Notes: a model not told the origin generated them from the letters alone. A DNA stretch of 64,000 nt from Thozetella sp. PMI_491 (GCA_021432635.1 MU270026.1:585311-649310); one strand, 5' to 3'. Numbered from the stretch's first letter, positions 21,729 to 32,508 are shown. Program-made: numbers and translations.

Positions 21729-22705
21729 CTAGACACCAAAGAGCCTCCCTTCACCGGTAGAAATAGTAGAGCCAGTACACCATCGACTGTCAGTGGAACA
21801 CAGCATAGAGACTAGTCCAGCTATCTCCTTAACATCAGTCACCTTGCTCTTGCTCCTGCTTTCTCTAGGCTTCCCCGCGGGTCCTTTTCCGTTTTGTATC
21901 GAGGCTATACATGGTTAGCTTTAAATGCACAGGTATAGCTATGATCTGACAAACGTGTGGAAGGCAATCTTACGTGTCTCAGGCGCAGTTATGACATGTC
22001 CGTGTTCTATCGAGTTCACGGTCGCGTACTGCACTAACTCGCGGCTCCATTGCCGCATCATACCATCGAGAGCTGACTTGGTAGCTGCATGGATCGACTG
22101 GTGGAGGCCTCCCGCACCTTCGTTCGGGCTGTTAATATTTATGATGCGGCCGCTGCGGTTCTGGGGCAAATATGGCATCGCGGCCTGGACTAAGAATAAC
22201 GGTCCCTGCACATTCACAGCAAAGAAGTACTGGAACTGGGATATCATGATTTCCGAGATTGCTAGATCGGGGGGCATCGTCGCATTGTTGATTATGATGT
22301 CGATTTGTACCCTCCCGTTCCTCGCGAAGTGGCGCCGAACTTGGGCGATAATGCTGGCTGGTCCTGTCGGTGAACTGACGTCGCCGGAAACGGCACACAC
22401 CTCAACGCCATAGAGCCTAGAAAGCGCCGCAGCGAGCACCTCTGACATCTCGATAGAACCAAAAGCAAGTGCTAAGTTGCAGCCTTTCGAGGCCATATCT
22501 TCTGCGATCGACGAGGCGAGTTCTAGTAAGAGTTATTCTTTAGCTATGTGTTCTTGGGGATGAAGGTACAAGAAGCGATCTGACCTCGAGAACCACCGGA
22601 TATGATAGCCAGTTTACCGTACAGTGGCTTTCGACTGATGCCGCTATAAGTAGATGATGTAGTGGAGGACCCATCCCTGGCACTGGGATCGATAGGGGTT
22701 CCCAT
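21729..22705 (-). CDS. Short-chain dehydrogenase/reductase with altered catalytic motif
   Basis: Three exons (22705-22585, 22522-21974, 21904-21729) encode 281 residues. Both introns interrupt codons after the first base, and the second has a GCTAAC branch site. The Rossmann fold of the classical SDR family is clear: strand LAIISGG, the NNA motif in IIINNATM, the active-site Ser in INSP (about 172) and the C-terminal CSTDSRWCTGSTIS segment typical of fungal members. Two hallmarks are changed. The glycine-rich TGGSRGIG reads SGGSRELA, and the catalytic YxxxK reads HxxxK (QSIHAATK, His185). The C-terminal insertion before VTDVKEIAG is Lys/Ser-rich and unlike the family. The protein may bind cofactor poorly or have lost catalysis. 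The conserved Lys and fold argue against a fresh pseudogene. Confidence 0.82.
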
Positions 22706-23246
22706 TTTGACAATGTCGTCAAGACAGCAGCCGATTGTCGAACACAAGATCAAGATGGAAAGCCCGGGTTAACGTGAAATTTAAAGATGGAGAATCGGAG
22801 AGGCGGGTGTTCCCGAGGGCTCTTTGTGATGGAGATCGAGCAGTTAGCGTGTACTTATTCCAAATTTTCCTGAAACCTCAGACCCAATAGACTTCGGTGA
22901 GAGTTTTCAGGCGGCCGCGAAGATCCAAATTTTCGGTGATCTAACTTAATATCTAAGACCTGTTCATTCCACCCGAGCCTGGTCCCTGGCAAACTCGGAG
23001 CTAGGTAGGGTATCTCTACCTTGCCTGCTACATTTAGGTAGTGTCCAGGTGTTTTGTAGATAAGGCAATGGGACGAGTCGTGGCAGAAGCGTGAGGGTAG
23101 AATATGGCAATTATATATAGAGGCTTGTCATGGTCATGAGGATGTATTTATTGGTCACTACAGCGCATGCAAATGGTTTTAGCTCTGGTAGGTTAACAAT
23201 ATGAAGAGCACCGGTAGCGCAAATTCACAGATCCAACCCCGAACAA
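22706..23246. other. Intergenic, no gene seen
   Basis: Upstream of the SDR gene and downstream of the second NACHT gene. Nothing recognised. Confidence 0.5.
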
Positions 23247-25946
23247 TCAGTGCTCGTGTTCTGAAAGCCGCAAAACAAGAAGCTGGTCTCGGGGGAGCAC
23301 CTTTTGCACAATATCTACCGCTTTGGTACTACCCAAACGGCGAGCCGCAAAGACCTCGACGGAAGCCTCGAGATCGGCGCCATGCTCAATGGCGCTGCGG
23401 ATCGCGTCGCAGTCGGCCTGGCTCACCATCCCCTTCAAGTGCTTGCTGTACGTCGAGGTCACAAGCTGCTGCCAGCACGAAAAGCCTCTATCGCCCCAGG
23501 CAAGGTTGGGGTCGAGGCCCCTCCGCAGCAGCAGCTCGATCGTCTCGAGATCTAACGTGAACTTTCCCACCCGTACCCGCGGGTCCCATGAGAAACAGCC
23601 CGTGAGAAGCGCAGATGGCGGCTCGGAGAACTGGAGCGCACCGCGGTCCAGCTGCAGCGAAACGTAGTCCCCTAGGCCGTAGGAAACGCAATGATACAGC
23701 ATCATGAAGTTGAAGCTAGAGCCATAGGCCCAGTAGTTGCCGGGCCCCAGGATCAGACTGGGGATTTCCTCCGTGACTTTAGCGTGCTCTCCAAGAGTAT
23801 CGACGCATACGTCTAGCAACTGGACGCGTGATTCTCCTTCCAGTAGTTTGGCGTGCGACATAAGCAAGTGTAGGACTGAGGGAGCTCGCGGGGCGTCTTT
23901 GAACATTGCGCTTGTCGGCGGGCTAGCCTTCAGCGTCGCAAGACAGGCCTTGCAGATCTCAAAGTCCACGTTGAAGGATGGCGCCGACCACTTTTCTAGC
24001 ATCCGTGTCGTGTGAGCCGTTCGAAGAAAGTCGGCAACGGTTCGGTGTAAGAAGTCAACACGGAACTCGAAGAGCCACTGGTACTCCTCCAACCCCGGCG
24101 ACGGACCTCCTTCGGGTGCCTCACCCTTCGCAGTCAGCAGTCCCCGCGAATACGTATTAAGCCATTTTTCCATCGAAGTCAGCCGCTCTTTCGCTACGTC
24201 TTGCCCTAGCGACTGCAGCTTCATCTTGGATACAGCCTCCAGAGTCTCCTCCCGGATGAGCCAATAACACATCAACGGAAGCTTCTCGGCCGCCTCCAGC
24301 GTGACCCGGAAAATTTCTGCCGTCTGCTCCCGCATGTGTGGCTCAATGTCCAAAAACATTTTGTCGAAATATTGGTCTAGGTCGTTCGGTATAGCCGTCA
24401 GTCGATGCTGCAGGTCAGCGATTTGGTCCGCGTCGGTGAGCGAGTCGAGTAAGGACCGGACAACCAGCAGCACCCAGAGAAACACCCCCTCGGCATTTTC
24501 AACAATAGATCCCATCAGGGATTGGACGCTGCCCTCCTCAGCGTTCTCTTTCAACTTGCAGAAGCGCCGGTCCTTATTCAGCAGGTCTTCCACGTAGAGC
24601 CTCATATCTCCGTACGTCAGCTGATGCACGTATAGCTTCCACGGATTCTGGCCTCCAAAAATGGCTTCGAATTCAGTCCACTGGCGGCTAGAGATACAAG
24701 TTTTGAGATTTCCGGTCTTACTTAGAGACTCTATCAGCCGGATCACATCGGCAGGCTCTCCGTCGTATTCGTCGAGTCCATCGATGAAGAAGCAGAACTT
24801 GACGCGTGTGGTGGACAGCAAAGCAGAAATGCGCTGGTATGCGGCCAGGAGGTCGGATATAGGCAGTTCGCGGGCGAACCTCTGCATCGTTCCCTGAGAC
24901 TGGCGGTCCTGCCACTGCTCGGGGTATGCGTGCTTTATCAAGTCAGGGCATTGCCGCAGAATCTGGAAGAGAATGGACCGCAGCAGTCCGGTGTCCGATT
25001 TCTGCAGCGGATCCTTGGCCGAGCTCCAGAAGTAGAAACCAGCCGTAATGAGCGTGTCGTCTTTCGCCCACCGTCGTAATCCATCCAGGGTCTTCTGGTT
25101 CTCGGCAATGAACTTCATCAAGGTCGATTTACCGGACCCAGGCTTGCCAGAGATCCAGTACAGCGGCTCGTCGGATCCAAGCCAGTTGCCGAAATTGGAG
25201 GGAGGTTCCGACGAGCCCTCAGAAGGCTCTTGTGCGAGAACCCATTCGAATGTGTTCTCATGCTCCTTGGCTATCGACTCCTTGCGCCGGTCCATGGTCC
25301 AGAACTGGAGTGTGCTGAGAATAATCTGCTCCGCCTCGTAGTCGGCGGTCTTTTGCGCCGCTATGCGAACGTTGTGCCAACTTGCCAACTTTCTCTCGTC
25401 CTTGACGCCCTTTGATTCAATTTCTCGGAAAGACGCGTCAAGGGAAGATGCCAATTCATCAATTTCCGTAGTTCTGTTGGCACCTAGTCTGCTGTTCTTG
25501 GCTCGGACCTCGCGAATTGTTTGGGACAGCGATGACCACTGGTGTCGGGCAATGTGTTCGTTCAGATCTTCTCTTATGCTGTCGAGAAGCTGAAAATCAT
25601 TACCGTTCTCTGTCGGTTGTGTTTTGGTGAGAAGGGCGTCGGGGTTCCTATCTTTCGCTTGCTGGAGAGAGAGTAGGACCTTTGATGAGAGCTTCTGGCA
25701 CTGGGCCACAAGCCGAAGGAAGAGCTCATCCTCGTCCGAAAGAAGAGCCGCTCCATCTGGAGGGGAATACTGTACAGGCTTAATCTGTTCGACCAGCGTT
25801 TTCATCAAGTTGTCTATATCACGGTCTCTTGTACCCGCCACGTTGCTTGACTCTTCAATCGGCCGAAAAACAGAGAGGGCTGTGGCAGCAGAGACAGCGA
25901 ACAGAGAGATGTAGCAGGCCAGGTCAGCAGCATGAATGGCATCCAT
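23247..25946 (-). CDS. NLR-like NACHT protein
   Basis: Single frame of 899 residues from ATG 25946. The N-terminal 200 residues are helical and resemble the fungal N-terminal domain found before NACHT (FLRLVAQCQKLSSKVL; EYEAE-type linker before STLQF). Walker A is GKPGSGKS at residues 267-274 after LYWISG, and Walker B is FFIDGLDEYD at about 386-395. The region after NACHT carries the VDFLHRTVADFLRT segment common to fungal NACHT proteins of this class. The C-terminal part (MLYHCVSYGLGDYVSLQLDRG, and ELLLRRGLDPNLAWG) looks like degenerate ankyrin-type helices rather than a clear repeat array. Likely role: intracellular non-self or damage sensing, inferred from family. It stands alone between the SDR gene and a gene-poor tract. 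Confidence 0.9.
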   Translation of the reverse strand: MDAIHAADLACYISLFAVSAATALSVFRPIEESSNVAGTRDRDIDNLMKTLVEQIKPVQYSPPDGAALLSDEDELFLRLVAQCQKLSSKVLLSLQQAKDRNPDALLTKTQPTENGNDFQLLDSIREDLNEHIARHQWSSLSQTIREVRAKNSRLGANRTTEIDELASSLDASFREIESKGVKDERKLASWHNVRIAAQKTADYEAEQIILSTLQFWTMDRRKESIAKEHENTFEWVLAQEPSEGSSEPPSNFGNWLGSDEPLYWISGKPGSGKSTLMKFIAENQKTLDGLRRWAKDDTLITAGFYFWSSAKDPLQKSDTGLLRSILFQILRQCPDLIKHAYPEQWQDRQSQGTMQRFARELPISDLLAAYQRISALLSTTRVKFCFFIDGLDEYDGEPADVIRLIESLSKTGNLKTCISSRQWTEFEAIFGGQNPWKLYVHQLTYGDMRLYVEDLLNKDRRFCKLKENAEEGSVQSLMGSIVENAEGVFLWVLLVVRSLLDSLTDADQIADLQHRLTAIPNDLDQYFDKMFLDIEPHMREQTAEIFRVTLEAAEKLPLMCYWLIREETLEAVSKMKLQSLGQDVAKERLTSMEKWLNTYSRGLLTAKGEAPEGGPSPGLEEYQWLFEFRVDFLHRTVADFLRTAHTTRMLEKWSAPSFNVDFEICKACLATLKASPPTSAMFKDAPRAPSVLHLLMSHAKLLEGESRVQLLDVCVDTLGEHAKVTEEIPSLILGPGNYWAYGSSFNFMMLYHCVSYGLGDYVSLQLDRGALQFSEPPSALLTGCFSWDPRVRVGKFTLDLETIELLLRRGLDPNLAWGDRGFSCWQQLVTSTYSKHLKGMVSQADCDAIRSAIEHGADLEASVEVFAARRLGSTKAVDIVQKVLPRDQLLVLRLSEHEH

Positions 25947-26714
25947 TTTAGGGGCCTCGATATTGGTGGAACACTAGGCAAAGGAAAAGCCGCTGGTGTC
26001 AGAATCTAAGAGGTGCAAAATACGAAAAATTGATATCTACAAGATAATAATTACTAAGGTAGTGGTTCTTGAGACCGAACGAGAAGACGAGCGAGTGTGT
26101 GAAGATAACTGCTGCCTGAGGTCAGCAGACCCACTTTATTCGGGCCGCCGATCTTGTAGGACTTGCACCCAAGGACTATGCACGGACACGAGCAGTGATA
26201 TACACCACTGAGGGAGGTCAATCAAGGACTTTTTCAGCCCAAGGATTCTGTTCCTGGTCCATCAGGCGCTTCAGAGCAGGGCACGACTGGTCGCTTGCGC
26301 CCACTAGATAGAAGCATACCGAACACAGAACTCACCCAGAGACGGGACGGGGGCAGATGGACAAGCCTCCGCCACACAATTCGCCTAGGACACTAGTGAG
26401 TGCGCCAAACGGCGCAAGCCCAAGCTTGAAGGGTTTCACAGGATTTCTGCGAACTCTTTTTTTGTTCTCGTGCAGAACAACATGTGTGACGGCTCTTATC
26501 ACCGGGCACCAGTCCTAACTCCTACCAAGATAGCGAATTCATCCTATTCCGTGCTAGATGCAATTTACGAGCCGTGGCTCGCGACTGACTACCTTTGCTA
26601 TCTCATGAACTGAACTGCGTCGATATAGTAGTTTTCCTAGGTAATGCGAGTGTTGTCTGCCTAGCCAAGTATACCTGAATCCGTGGGTCACCACCAGTCC
26701 CCGGGAGTGCCCTG
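25947..26714. other. Intergenic, no gene seen
   Basis: Presumed promoter of the second NACHT gene, then a gene-poor stretch. Nothing recognised. Confidence 0.45.
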
Positions 26715-27348
26715 CTACCTTGAGACGACATCCCGAAGCAAAACTTGAAACAATTGCCAGGTCAGCGCCAGGTCCACTACGTCATAGTTGTGCCAAACCT
26801 TTTCTGCCGCCTCTGTGGGACTGTGTATGGGCTGCGACACTATAAGGGCCACTGTCTTGTCTAGGTTATCGCATTTCCTCTCGCTAGTCTTGCCGTAGTA
26901 TCCCGTGATAGCTACCACTGCGCCTAGATCTGCAAAATGACCCATTGTCGCATCGATTGCGCACTGCAAGTCGGAAGAGCGGCTTCCCGAATAGAGGAGT
27001 TACCCGAGAACGCAAGGTATAGCATCTCAGCGCGGTGCTCCTCGAGTAGCATGAGCCCTCTACCTAGCACCAATGCTGGGAAATCTTCCGTGTCTGACGG
27101 AACACGTCCTTACTTCACGCAAAGACGACCTTCCACCCTTGTGCTATCTTAAGCCAATGTTTTAACACGGAAAGCTGCGAGGCTCCGAGCATTGTCTTGC
27201 TTTCTCCATCGGGCGCCCCGGTCGGCGAACGGTGACATCGCCTGTCCATAGTGAAAAGGATATATCGCCCTTCGAAAAAGCATACAGCCACACTGGTAAC
27301 GGGATCCGGACTACCATTAATGAAGAAGCGTGGGCCTGTCTGTGGCAA
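26715..27348 (-). pseudogene. Unrecognised gene relic
   Basis: Two protein-like stretches on the minus strand lie in different frames: 27348-27115 (ends LKHWLKIAQGWKVVFA) and 26969-26715 (HFADLGAVVAITGYYGK, later DLALTWQLFQVLLRD). Between them another frame reads MLLEEHRAEMLYLAF. I found no splice pattern that joins all of them, so this is either a decayed gene or one with an intron I could not place. The family is not recognised. Confidence 0.3.
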
Positions 27349-27593
27349 ATGATACCGCTAGCGTGGTAGCTTATAAGAAGAGGGACACTTAGAGGTCTAC
27401 ATCCCGCCCTCTATTATAGGGGGTGGTGGGTTGGTCGCAACTGCGATGCTTCACGTGGATATCCACCAAAAGACTCGAGAGTATAAATAGCACGCTAGGT
27501 CATGGAAGAATACAAAGACGAAGTCACCAAACCATCTATTTATCGAAAGCCATCCCACGGGGGCAGCTCCCACTAGAATCTATACTCTGTTTA

Positions 27594-28058
27594 TCAATTG
27601 GCCGTGCTCCTACTAGGGAGTTGGACATCGCTGGAAGGCGGGTCGGGGACTAGCGCATCTCTATTGTCCAAGATGGGAATATAGCCGTCCACACTGGGTA
27701 CTCGGAAGCAGCTCGAAAACTGGAACAAATCGCCCAGAGAGCATGAAGCTAGCGCTGTTATCTCGTCAGACGAGAGCGTCTCCCGCACGAGGAGTTGTGT
27801 GGAGAGGCCCTTCTCTACCATGTTTGGCAGGTGGACAGATATCGTACCAAGATGGTCCCTGAGCTTAGGGTGGCACATCTCGATATAGTCTACGAGGAGT
27901 TCGATGGCATCCCGGGGACAGTTGTAAAAGCTGACAGTTAGCGAACAACAGCTGCCGATCGTTTCGTTGGCGCTATCGATCGCTCCTTTAGCGGTTTTCC
28001 TTTGCTTAATCGTAGCCGTAGGAATTTCTTCAAAGGTCAGAGCGCTCGAATGATAGTT
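27594..28058 (-). other. Unrecognised open frame without a start codon
   Basis: The minus strand stays open for 155 codons including the stop, with a protein-like composition (ELLVDYIEMCHPKLRDHLG, LLVRETLSSDEITALAS) but no ATG in its first half. It may be the last exon of a gene whose first exon I could not see, or part of the same relic as 26715-27348. No family recognised. Confidence 0.3.
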
Positions 28059-28284
28059 CTATAAGGAATAAATATATCTCCAAGCCGTGAAGGCTGCCCC
28101 GACCAAAAGTATCACTATATAGTAGCGTATAGAATAACCTTTAGGTTTTTACCCGCACCTTTACTTTATTGCCCTATGGACCTAGCCGAGACAAGAAATA
28201 CTATGTAATACAACCCCCCTCATTACTCCCTAATTAGGTAGTAAATTAGAGGTAGTTACTAGTATTCCCGTCTTACTACTACCC

Positions 28285-29313
28285 TTATGCCCTCTCTCCC
28301 TCTCCCTCTTCCATCAAAGCCTTCCAATCGGCCTCTTTCGGTCTCCAACCCAGCTCGAGCAGCTTGTCAGATCTCGTTCTTTCACCACAACCCCACATGA
28401 TGGGGCCAAATGGATGGATTTCTCTTGCGGCATCAACCGACACGCTTTCTACTTCTCCAAGACCTAAGCGCTCACTGACAGCTTTGGCCCTTTCCATCAT
28501 ACTCAGGTCTCCGGTACGCACAAAGTAGTAGCCGTCACGATTTACCCCTACTTGTCCGCATCTCTCGCTCCCACTCTTCAGTGCCTGTTCCATCAGGAAC
28601 ACGACCGCATCTCCCAAATCACCAATGGAAGACCACGACCATGTTGCGGTACCCTCGCCGATTACAAAGGCCCGTCCACGGCTCTTAACCGTTGCATAAT
28701 AAAACGCCGCATTGCTCTCCTTCTTCAGATGACCCTTGCCCTGGCCCCACAATTGACCAGGCGAGACCAGCATTGTGCCCACCCCTTTAGCAGTACTGTG
28801 AGCGACGATGGCTTGATCAGCACCAGCGTGCATCCGATCCTCAGGAACGTTCAGTATTGTATGTGCGTCCGTGATATCGCTCCAGGGACGGCTGCTCGCG
28901 CTAAGATTCCCAGTGATAGGATTCGAGAGGTCGATAAGACTACGCGGGCCGGTTAGGCTGATGAGCCGTGGCATGGGCGATCCAGCGGTAGCACGGGATG
29001 CCAACCCATCTATCATCGCGCAAACGGCGGGGACATTGTCACCTCCAGCGTGGATGACGAAGTCGGCCTCCGCTGCCGTAGATATGAGGAGAGAAAGCGA
29101 GGAAAGTTCGCCGATGATGGGGGTGAGATTTGAATAGACCGATTGGAGTTCTTTAGCATCCCTTTCCTCACGGATCAAAGCTTTGACGCGAAAATTGGGA
29201 TGTGCCTTTAAGAGACAAGAGAGGATAGTGCCGCCGACGAATCCGGTTACACCAGTGATAAAAACACAGGGTGATGTGGGCGTTGTTTTGGGATCAGGCT
29301 CCAAACTCATCAT
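28285..29313 (-). CDS. NAD(P)-binding epimerase/dehydratase-like protein (extended SDR)
   Basis: Intronless frame of 342 residues from the first of two adjacent ATGs (29313). The N-terminal dinucleotide-binding motif is ITGVTGFVGG, followed by VKALIREERDAKEL where NAD(P) selectivity is set. The family (epimerases and NmrA-like redox sensors) acts on sugars or isoprenoids or has regulatory roles; this member resembles fungal proteins annotated as NAD-dependent epimerase. The usual catalytic YxxxK is not obvious, since the corresponding region contains DQAIVAHSTAKGVGTML. It is therefore possibly a sensor or an atypical enzyme. WSSIGDLGDAVVFLMEQAL and GWRPKEADWKALMEE are typical C-terminal segments of this group. 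Cytosolic, no signal peptide. It stands alone. Confidence 0.82.
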   Translation of the reverse strand: MMSLEPDPKTTPTSPCVFITGVTGFVGGTILSCLLKAHPNFRVKALIREERDAKELQSVYSNLTPIIGELSSLSLLISTAAEADFVIHAGGDNVPAVCAMIDGLASRATAGSPMPRLISLTGPRSLIDLSNPITGNLSASSRPWSDITDAHTILNVPEDRMHAGADQAIVAHSTAKGVGTMLVSPGQLWGQGKGHLKKESNAAFYYATVKSRGRAFVIGEGTATWSWSSIGDLGDAVVFLMEQALKSGSERCGQVGVNRDGYYFVRTGDLSMMERAKAVSERLGLGEVESVSVDAAREIHPFGPIMWGCGERTRSDKLLELGWRPKEADWKALMEEGEGERA

Positions 29314-30809
29314 TGCGAACGAATATTCAGGATAGGAACAGTGAACAGTCGACTGCCGTACAGACAAAGAAGTATTAAAGGGTTTTTATTCTATAGTTGT
29401 GGTGCTCTTTACTGCGGCTGATAGCACACGCCACTGATGCGTGTCAGCAGCTAAGCTAAGATGTACATCGAAGGGCGCGCAAAAGTCCCCGCCATAAGGC
29501 TAACAATGACTCATCAACCTAGTGGCATGGCTCAGATATGGGTTTTCGGGACGAAAAGAGCTTGATGGTGGTGCTGTGTGCCTACCAGCCCTGATTCACT
29601 ACGAAAGGACGCTCTCCGTAGTCAGGTGCGGAGGCGACGACGAGATCGAAATTTCGGAGTTGCGGGGAAGGGGTGGGCTTAGGATTGGTCATACCACACG
29701 AACGATCTGAACTTATAGGAGCATTTGATGTCTACGATACGCCCGAGTTGCTTAAAGTTAAAGTACCTGTGATTTGTCCGTTCACGGCGTGCGTCCGGCG
29801 AACCAGGGAAATACATTACCTTAGGCAAAGAATTATGGCATAATTAGTATGATAGCTCGTTTGACTGGTTCAATATTTTAATGTCCGCCGGTCACTCAAA
29901 TTGAAATCCAGATTGTAGAATATTCTATTCCAACGAATCACGAGTTAGCGTAGGCCGGTTCCTCCCAGGCGGCGGGTTCCTCCCAGGCAGCAGGTTCCTC
30001 CCAGGCAGCGAGTTCCTCCTAGTAGCCGGGTTCCTCCCAGGCGGCAGGTTCCTCCTAGTAGCCGGGTTGGCGTAGGCGACACAAACTAAGCCTTGGTCTG
30101 GCAGCTAGCTAGCTTGGTTTCTGGAGCCAGCTTGGCTCGATGCAGCCAGGAAGCACTTCGCAATATATAAAATAATTTGCGGCTACCAGATTCAGAAACT
30201 TAGAAGAAATTGCAATCTCTACGGAGATTGAGAGAGAGTGTACGGCTTCCCTAATTCATAGATAATCTAAATGCCAGTAATAATCGAACAACTCTTGACC
30301 TCCTCATATAAAAACTCTGTATTTCGCTAGTTATTTACTCAGTATGGTGGAGCAGATGAGTACGCCGGGCGCAAGCAGCGAAAGTCCTGGGATTTGTGTT
30401 TGCGGTCCCTGTGAATTAGGAGCATTAGCCTATTAATGACGTACCAAATTACATCCCAGTAGCAGGCACGTCCAGCAAAATGAGAGCTCTCTCATTTGTA
30501 ATTATGAATAGAGAGACGACGGGTGCCTATGCGCTTCTCCACTTGCCTCGTCTCGTGCTTCGCGTCTTTCCCCCTTCGCCCGCACTACGCCTCGCCAAGT
30601 TGACGCTAATAGTATATATCTAGATATATATATGTATAAACGCTAAGTTAACGGCTCAAACACTTCTTTAAATAGCCCTCAGCCGATCGTGTGGACCCCC
30701 CACCTGGTTGGCTGAGGTCCATACAGCGCTCGTAAGAGCTCCTGATCCAACCGTACAAGATCAGCCAGCGCTACAAATCCATGATCCAACAGTTGATGTA
30801 TACAATAAA
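29314..30809. other. Long intergenic tract, no gene seen
   Basis: Holds the promoter of the epimerase-like gene, the GGTTCCTCC minisatellite (separate entry) and, near 30610-30640, a short run of TATATA/TAGATATA. The remaining open frames are short and not protein-like. Confidence 0.5.
29957..30067. repeat. Minisatellite, about six copies of a 17-19 base unit
   Basis: Units begin GGTTCCTCC or AGTTCCTCC and continue with either CAGGCGGC, CAGGCAGC or TAGTAGCCG, giving at least two alternating unit types. The flanks share GCGTAGGC on both sides (29948-29955 as AGCGTAGGC and 30070-30077 as GCGTAGGC). It lies in a gene-free tract with no coding frame across it. Confidence 0.8.
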
Positions 30810-31871
30810 CTAAGGTAAAGATCCAACCCACTGTGCCAAAATCGCATTAACTCTTTCTCGGGCTTCCCAGAGAATCCAATGTCCTGCTTCGACAGGCTTG
30901 ATCGTCAGCGAGTCGAAGAAACGCCCCATATCGCCGTAATAGCTCGAAGGGACAGAGAAGTCGTTCAATCCAGGGATAAAAAGTGAAGGCATCTTGAACG
31001 AAAAATTCCCTGCCTGCGCGATTGGCAGCTGGTCTTCCCAGTCCATCCTTTGCACGCGATACCAGTTGAATGGACCACGAACGCCGCGTTTGAGCAGCAT
31101 GTTGACGTACACATCCATTTCCGCGTTATTGAGGAGTGGGTTAGGCCCTATCAGTGATAATTTGTCATACAGAATGCCGTCACTGACAGAAAATGCCGAC
31201 TTGCCATCCGATGTCAGCCCGCCAAACATGGTGTTGTAAAATTGGCGTATTCGAACCGCGGTAGTGAAATTGCGATCAAAGGAAGGCTCACGCCACTGGA
31301 GCTGGTAGCCGAAAGTAGGGTAGGTACCGTTGGTGACAAGAACCGATAAGTCTACCCAGTCGATAGTAGGACCAAACCACGGCTGCAAGTACGGGATGCT
31401 AACCGTAAAGAGGCCTCGGAGCAGTTGCGGGTACCACATTGCAAACTTGTATGCCAGTCCTGCCCCCCAGTCGTGGCCGCCAACAATGATTTGCTTCCCG
31501 GGGACGATACGAGTCAGTAGTTCGGCCATGTCCATGGAAAGCTGTTTAAAGGCAAAGTTGCCGGTTTCGCAGGGAGAATCTGTACCGGCATAGCCGAGCA
31601 TATCTGGCACAATCACTTGGTACCCAAGCTCGCTTAGAACCGGGATCTGATACCTCCAACCGTACGAGAAGTCAGGTAGGCCGTGCAGAAGCAAGATGGT
31701 GCCATTTGGCCTTCCAACGGGCTCGGCAAGAAGATAGTGGTAAGTGTGCCCTCTGATTTCGGCATAATGGCTTGTGGTTCCAGGGACAGTGCCCGGCTCA
31801 GATATATCGACTGGCGAGGCATAGGTAACGCCAACTAGCAGGAAATACACCCAAAAACGAAAATACCCCAT
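30810..31871 (-). CDS. Secreted epoxide hydrolase-like alpha/beta hydrolase
   Basis: Intronless frame of 353 residues. The start ATG 31871 opens a signal peptide (FWVYFLLVGVTYASP). The fold is the haloalkane dehalogenase/epoxide hydrolase branch: LLLHGLPDFSYGWR with the HGxP oxyanion motif, PDMLGYAGTDSP, the nucleophile elbow GGHDWGA with Asp rather than Ser, and the late catalytic His in VEAGHWILWE. The acid partner lies in the region PGLNDFSVP. Sequons NGT, NFT and NFS agree with secretion. Asp as nucleophile argues for epoxide hydrolysis or a dehalogenase-like reaction rather than ester cleavage. Its upstream region faces the repeat-peptide frame at 32.5 kb. Substrate unknown. Confidence 0.9.
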   Translation of the reverse strand: MGYFRFWVYFLLVGVTYASPVDISEPGTVPGTTSHYAEIRGHTYHYLLAEPVGRPNGTILLLHGLPDFSYGWRYQIPVLSELGYQVIVPDMLGYAGTDSPCETGNFAFKQLSMDMAELLTRIVPGKQIIVGGHDWGAGLAYKFAMWYPQLLRGLFTVSIPYLQPWFGPTIDWVDLSVLVTNGTYPTFGYQLQWREPSFDRNFTTAVRIRQFYNTMFGGLTSDGKSAFSVSDGILYDKLSLIGPNPLLNNAEMDVYVNMLLKRGVRGPFNWYRVQRMDWEDQLPIAQAGNFSFKMPSLFIPGLNDFSVPSSYYGDMGRFFDSLTIKPVEAGHWILWEARERVNAILAQWVGSLP

Positions 31872-32508
31872 ATTAAGGGGGTTAAACTTTAACTTTAACT
31901 GTCTTTCAGGGCTAGCACGAGCCTAAGGAGATGATATGGGTGATGTGGAGAGCGTTTCTCTTCGTTTCTAGTCGTGGCATCTTATTAGCCTCTCTTTATA
32001 CATACCAACGAAAGCCTAGTCGGTGAGATTATAAATGGGATCGTGTGTGAATAATCCAATTTTCTACCGGATTCAAATTCTCATCCGACGGGAATCATTA
32101 ATTTCAAGGCAGCAACAAGCCCCGCTCTTACAAATGGCTTATTATCGTCCAAGAAATTTGAGGACCAAGCGCCACAAGCATTCAGAGTGGTAGCTCCACG
32201 ATCACCGTTACCGCATTCCGGGCATTATCCACGCTGATGATGAGCGACAAAACGTAGGGGTCCGATCTACAATTGTCAGCTTATTGCGCCATTTCGAAAT
32301 AGCCCGAATTTGTAGTTAATCTGGTTTTTGGCGATGGCCATTGGCAAACCAACCCATCAGCGTCCAGCGAAGCTCGACAACTGCATATCCTCTCTTTCAT
32401 GTGCTTCTATCCAAGGGACGAGCTCCTGATTACTCCTATGCGCCGCAAATTCTCTGCCATCACGTAACTCCTCCACAGTGATAACAGTAGGGGTTTGGTC
32501 CGATTTGA
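31872..32508. promoter_or_regulatory. Upstream region of epoxide hydrolase; possible first exon of the repeat-peptide gene
   Basis: No established gene. On the plus strand a short frame from ATG 31931 encodes a hydrophobic peptide (MIWVMWRAFLFVSSRGILLA) and runs into GTCGGTGAG near 32019, which holds possible splice donors. Using the GTCGGT donor and the TAG before 32537 as acceptor would join it in frame to the repeat peptide, with an intron of about 518 bases, long for this window. This is speculative. Confidence 0.2.
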
